NCBI GenBank assembly: GCA_938005655.1
Contig: CALLNA010000117.1
Coordinates: 1 to 8,998 of the forward strand
DNA from: an uncultured Novosphingobium sp.
Lineage (GTDB): Bacteria > Pseudomonadota > Alphaproteobacteria > Sphingomonadales > Sphingomonadaceae
Reading direction: 5' to 3'
DNA: 8,998 nt
The notes beneath the pieces are model-generated. The model made no database searches, was not told the DNA's origin, and saw only the letters and a program-made list of their open reading frames with translations. This document shows, piece by piece, positions 6,229 through 8,998 of this stretch (positions are counted from its first letter, which is position 1; each line of letters begins with the position of its first letter). Position numbers and translations under genes: made by a program.

Positions 6229-6972
6229 ATGAAATTGTACGGAGTCGCGCTGGCCGGCCTGCTGTTGCTGGCGGGCTGCGGCGGGGAGGGCAATGCGCCC
6301 GACGCCGCCCCCAGCACCTCCGCCGCCACCACGGCCGCCGACAGCGCCGAGGCTCCGCCCGACATCCCCTTGGTTGGCGAGGAGCGCCGGATTCTGGCCT
6401 TCGGGGACAGCCTGTTCGCGGGTTACGGCCTCAAGCCGGGCGAGGGCTACCCCGAGAAGCTGGAGGCCGCCCTGCGCGCCAAGGGGATCAATGCCCGGAT
6501 CGCCAATGCTGGCGTGTCCGGCGACACCACCGCCGCCGGGCTCCAGCGGCTCGCCTTCACGCTCGACAACCAGCCGGCCAGGCCCGACCTCGTCGTCATC
6601 AGCCTGGGCGGCAACGACATGTTGCGCGGCATTCCGGCGAGCGAGACCCGGGCCAACCTCGATGCGATCCTGGGCGAGCTGGACAAGCGCGGGATCAAGG
6701 CCCTGCTGCTCGGGATGCTCGCCGCACCCAACCTCGGCCGGGACTATGCGGGCCAGTTCGATCCGATCTACCCGGCGCTCGCCCGCAAGCACCGCGCGGC
6801 GCTGATCCCGTTCTTCCTCCAGGCGGTGATCGACAAGCCCGAGCTCCGCCAGGCCGACCATATCCACCCCACCCGCCAGGGCGTCGAGGAACTGGTGGCG
6901 GCCACCGCGGTTGACGTAGCGAAGGCCCTGCCCGAGAGGGCGGCCGGGGTTGCGCATAACGGGACGAACTGA
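6229..6972 (+). CDS. tesA: TesA-like GDSL esterase/lysophospholipase, predicted lipoprotein
   Basis: A 247-residue SGNH/GDSL hydrolase resembling acyl-CoA thioesterase I / lysophospholipase L1, which cleaves acyl esters and thioesters in the periplasm. Catalytic blocks: FGDSL (58-62; nucleophile Ser61), NAGVSGDT with oxyanion Gly98, GGND with Asn129, and DHIHP (210-214) giving Asp210 and His213. The N-terminus MKLYGVALAGLLLLAGC is a lipoprotein signal with lipobox LAGC, so Cys17 is the predicted lipidated residue, followed by an Ala/Pro/Thr/Ser-rich linker (about 18-48) before the catalytic domain. E. coli TesA is a soluble periplasmic protein, so membrane tethering is a difference. Position +2 is Gly, not the Asp used for inner-membrane retention in enterobacteria, but that rule may not hold here. 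It is divergent from ybbAP and 4 bp upstream of manC, so probably the first gene of a three-gene operon. In vivo substrate unknown. Confidence 0.93.
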   Translation: MKLYGVALAGLLLLAGCGGEGNAPDAAPSTSAATTAADSAEAPPDIPLVGEERRILAFGDSLFAGYGLKPGEGYPEKLEAALRAKGINARIANAGVSGDTTAAGLQRLAFTLDNQPARPDLVVISLGGNDMLRGIPASETRANLDAILGELDKRGIKALLLGMLAAPNLGRDYAGQFDPIYPALARKHRAALIPFFLQAVIDKPELRQADHIHPTRQGVEELVAATAVDVAKALPERAAGVAHNGTN

Positions 6973-6976
6973 TCGC

Positions 6977-8029
6977 ATGACGAGAATCACGCCGGTCATC
7001 CTCTGCGGCGGCAGCGGCACCCGCCTTTGGCCGCGCAGCCGGGCGAGCAAGCCCAAGCCGTTCCTGCCGCTGGTGGGCGAGGAGACCCTGTTCGAGCAGG
7101 CGCTGCTGCGGTGCAGGGAAGCGGCCCATTTCGACCCGGCCGTGGTGGTCACGGGCCAGGCCCACCTCGCCCACGTCGAGGCGCAGCTCTGCGGCCTGCC
7201 CGGCGCGCGGGTGATCGTCGAGCCCGCGGCGAAGAACACCGCCGCGGCCATCGCGCTCGCCGCCCTGCGCCTGCCCGAGGACGAGATCATGCTGGTCTGC
7301 CCCAGCGATCACCACATCGCCGATTGCGAGGCGTTCGGCGCCGCCGCCCGCTCGGCCGCGGCGCTCGCCGCTGAGGGCTGGCTGGTCTCCTTCGGGATCG
7401 AGGCCAAGTCGCCCGAGACCGGCTTCGGCTACCTGCGCCGGGGCGATGGTGTTGGCGGCGCCAATGGTGAATTGGGGGGCTTCAAGGTCGCCCAGTTCAT
7501 CGAGAAGCCCGACCTCGCCCGCGCCGAGCAGTTCCTGGCCGAGGGCGGTTATGCCTGGAACGGCGGGATCTTCGCCTTCCGCGTCGGCACCTTCCTCGAC
7601 GAGCTGAGGGAGCACCGGCCCCGCCTGGCCGAGGCGGTCGCGCGCGCGGTCGCCGGCGGTCGCGAGGACGGCCACCGCTTCCACCCCGATCCGGCTGCCT
7701 TCGCCGAGGTCGAGAGCGAGAGCGTCGACTATGCGGTGATGGAGAACACGGCCCGCGCGGCCATGGTCCCGGCCGACATGGGCTGGTCCGACATCGGCAA
7801 CTGGCAGGCGCTCCACGCCGCCCGCCCGCGCGACGGGGCCGGCAACGCGGTCAGCGGCAAGGCCGAACTGGTCGATTGCCGCAACGTCCTGGTCGAGAGC
7901 GACGGGCCGCGCGTCTCGGTGATCGGGCTGGAGGACGTGATCGGCATGGTCGACGGCGACGAGATTCTGGTGACGAGCGCCGCGGGCGCGCAGAAGGTCG
8001 GCAAGCTCGGAGGCGCGGTGAACCAGTGA
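6977..8029 (+). CDS. manC: Mannose-1-phosphate guanylyltransferase (GDP-mannose pyrophosphorylase)
   Basis: A 350-residue cytoplasmic enzyme joining mannose-1-phosphate and GTP to GDP-mannose and pyrophosphate. The nucleotidyltransferase signature is at the start: GGSGTRLWPRSR (11-22) followed by KPKPFLPL (25-32). Further family motifs are FIEKPD (174-179), WNGGIFAF (194-201), the SVDYAVMEN block and GWSDIGNW (near 7782-7805). It lacks the C-terminal cupin isomerase domain of the longer bifunctional ManC/AlgA proteins; a separate isomerase gene follows instead. The ATG at 6977 is preferred because the family motif begins six codons later; a TTG at 6950 in frame would add nine residues inside tesA. 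Shine-Dalgarno signals are weak (GGGA at 6961-6964), so coupling to tesA translation is likely. The stop overlaps the manA start by 4 bp. Product would serve envelope glycan synthesis. Confidence 0.94.
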   Translation: MTRITPVILCGGSGTRLWPRSRASKPKPFLPLVGEETLFEQALLRCREAAHFDPAVVVTGQAHLAHVEAQLCGLPGARVIVEPAAKNTAAAIALAALRLPEDEIMLVCPSDHHIADCEAFGAAARSAAALAAEGWLVSFGIEAKSPETGFGYLRRGDGVGGANGELGGFKVAQFIEKPDLARAEQFLAEGGYAWNGGIFAFRVGTFLDELREHRPRLAEAVARAVAGGREDGHRFHPDPAAFAEVESESVDYAVMENTARAAMVPADMGWSDIGNWQALHAARPRDGAGNAVSGKAELVDCRNVLVESDGPRVSVIGLEDVIGMVDGDEILVTSAAGAQKVGKLGGAVNQ

Positions 8030-8835
8030 GCGCCAGCCTGCCTATCCGTGAGGTCGCCAAGCCCTGGGGGCGCGAGACGCTCCCCGCCCCGTTCTGCAAG
8101 ACCGAGCGGGAGAAGATCGGCGAGGTCTGGTTCGAGCCGCCTCCGGCCCTGACGCAGCTTCTGGTCAAATACATCTTCACCAGCGAGAACCTCTCGGTCC
8201 AGGTCCATCCCTCGGACGAGCAGACCGAGGCCAGGGGGCTGGGCAGGCAGGGCAAGGAGGAGTGCTGGCTGGTGATCGACGCCGAGCCGGACGCCAGGCT
8301 CGGGATCGGCTTCAACGCCCACGTCGAGGCCGAGGCGATGCGCGCCGCCGCGCTCGACGGCTCGATCGAGCATCTGATGACCTGGCACCCGGTCGCGCGC
8401 GGGGATTTCTTCTACATCCCGGCCAACACGGTCCACGCCATCGGCGCGGGGATCAGCCTGATCGAGGTCCAGCAGAACAGCGACATCACCTATCGCCTCT
8501 ACGACTACGGCCGCCCGCGCGAGCTGCACCTCGACGAGGGCATGGCGGTGGCCAGGGGCGAGCCCTATCCGTCTTCGCTGCACTGCCATCTGGCCGAGCG
8601 GGGCAATGCCCGGCTCGTCGAAGGCCCCCATTTCCGTCTCGACCGCGTGGCCGGCGCGCCCGAAGTGGCGGTGCGCGCGCGCTATGCGAACGGCGCCCTG
8701 CTGGTGATCCCGCTCGAAGGCGAGGCGCGCATCGGCGGCGAGGCGATCGGCCCCGGCGGCTGCGGCCTGGCGGAGAGCCTGTCCGCGGTGGATTTCACCG
8801 CCAACGGCCTGAGCCTGATCGCGCAGCCGCTGTAA
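8026..8835 (+). CDS. manA: Mannose-6-phosphate isomerase, class I (short form)
   Basis: A 269-residue zinc-dependent cupin isomerase interconverting fructose-6-phosphate and mannose-6-phosphate. The four expected zinc ligands are visible: Gln59 and His61 in VQVHPSD, Glu79 in KEECW, and His137 in NTVHAIGAG; the YRLYDYGR motif follows at about residues 161-168. The length fits the short bacterial form (B. subtilis-like) rather than the roughly 390-residue E. coli ManA. The GTG start at 8026 overlaps the manC stop as GTGA, and a GGAGG at 8009-8013 lies 12 nt upstream; the open frame further upstream only shadows manC. With manC it gives the first and last steps of GDP-mannose synthesis; the phosphomannomutase must be encoded elsewhere. 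No terminator is visible between the stop and the repeat element that begins 18 bp later. Confidence 0.93.
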   Translation: MSASLPIREVAKPWGRETLPAPFCKTEREKIGEVWFEPPPALTQLLVKYIFTSENLSVQVHPSDEQTEARGLGRQGKEECWLVIDAEPDARLGIGFNAHVEAEAMRAAALDGSIEHLMTWHPVARGDFFYIPANTVHAIGAGISLIEVQQNSDITYRLYDYGRPRELHLDEGMAVARGEPYPSSLHCHLAERGNARLVEGPHFRLDRVAGAPEVAVRARYANGALLVIPLEGEARIGGEAIGPGGCGLAESLSAVDFTANGLSLIAQPL

Positions 8836-8853
8836 AATCCCCTCCTCTGAAGA

Positions 8854-8871
8854 GGCGATTCTGTCGTTTGC
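8854..8871 (+). repeat. Left terminal inverted repeat, element copy 2
   Basis: GGCGATTCTGTCGTTTGC, 16 of 18 identical to the left end of copy 1, and beginning at the same base, which independently supports the element boundary. Confidence 0.75.
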
Positions 8872-8927
8872 CAACCGGCGGCCGAATGACCGGGATGGGT
8901 GGTAAGCGGAAGGCCACCCAAGAATCT

Positions 8928-8998
8928 CGTCGCCCGGACTTGATCCGGGGCCCCGCTTCTTCGTGCGCAACGTCGGAAAAAGGAAAGCGGGACCCCGG
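8928..8998. repeat. Inner inverted repeat of copy 2, partial
   Basis: The left arm is 8928-8950 (one deletion and one substitution relative to copy 1), the loop is 8951-8992 (42 nt), and the right arm begins with CCCCGG at 8993 where the window ends. The loop matches the reverse complement of the copy 1 loop at about 37 of 43 positions. Confidence 0.8.

Larger units (their letters stand above)
8854..8998. mobile_element. MITE-like element, copy 2 (right end beyond window)
   Basis: It aligns in the same orientation as copy 1 from its terminal repeat onward. The left end reads GGCGATTCTGTCGTTTGC (two differences from copy 1), followed by the same spacer with scattered substitutions and small indels (CGGCGGCCGAATGA, then AAGCGGAAGGCCACC, then GAATCTCGTC), then the inner arm, loop and the first bases of the right inner arm. 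The right terminal repeat is outside the window. The 8 bp before it, TCTGAAGA (8846-8853), is the predicted target duplication. The central loop is inverted relative to copy 1. No gene is seen in 8836-8998. Confidence 0.78.

Noticed and set aside
6950..6976. TTG at 6950 as the manC start
   Set aside because: It would add nine residues within tesA; the family N-terminus begins right after the ATG at 6977.
8844..8855. CCTC-TGAA-GAGG hairpin after manA as a terminator
   Set aside because: The stem is only 4 bp with no T-tract, and part of it belongs to the start of the repeat element.

Overview
The window is GC-rich, densely coded DNA from an alphaproteobacterium, most likely a sphingomonad (Sphingomonadales). 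The evidence is the TonB-dependent receptor type, the codon bias and the dispersed CCCCGGA-CTTGA-TCCGGGG palindromes, which I recall as common in intergenic DNA of that order. The genus cannot be named from the sequence alone.

Layout, left to right. (1) The 3' part of a TonB-dependent outer-membrane receptor gene runs in from the left edge and ends at 2113, followed by a strong intrinsic terminator (2135-2162). (2) A 217-bp non-coding element (2166-2382) sits in the T-tract of that terminator. It has 18-bp terminal inverted repeats (17/18 matching), flanking 8-bp direct repeats TTTTTGTT, and a nested 25-bp perfect inverted repeat. It looks like a complete MITE. (3) A small RDD-family membrane protein gene (2465-2944) converges, with only 3 bp between stop codons, on a minus-strand ABC transporter operon. 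(4) That operon is ybbA (ATPase, 5479-6180) followed by ybbP (844-residue FtsX-type permease, 2948-5482), joined by a 4-bp GTGA overlap. (5) Divergent from it, across 48 bp, is a plus-strand run: a TesA-like GDSL hydrolase with a lipoprotein signal (6229-6972), manC (mannose-1-phosphate guanylyltransferase, 6977-8029) and manA (class I mannose-6-phosphate isomerase, 8026-8835). Spacing is 4 bp and then a 4-bp GTGA overlap, so this is probably one operon. (6) 18 bp after manA a second copy of the MITE-like element begins (8854) and runs off the right edge.

How the genes fit together. YbbA, YbbP and TesA form the divergent tesA/ybbAP arrangement known from E. coli, suggesting a membrane extraction/transport complex acting with a periplasmic esterase. 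Here the esterase carries a lipobox, so it is probably membrane-tethered. ManA and ManC make mannose-6-phosphate and GDP-mannose; the phosphomannomutase between them is not in this window. GDP-mannose would feed mannose- or fucose/rhamnose-type envelope glycans.

The most novel material is the repeat element: a clean insertion signature inside a terminator, and a second copy whose 42-43-nt central loop is inverted relative to its outer arm. The protein genes are recognisable families; no wholly new protein system was found.
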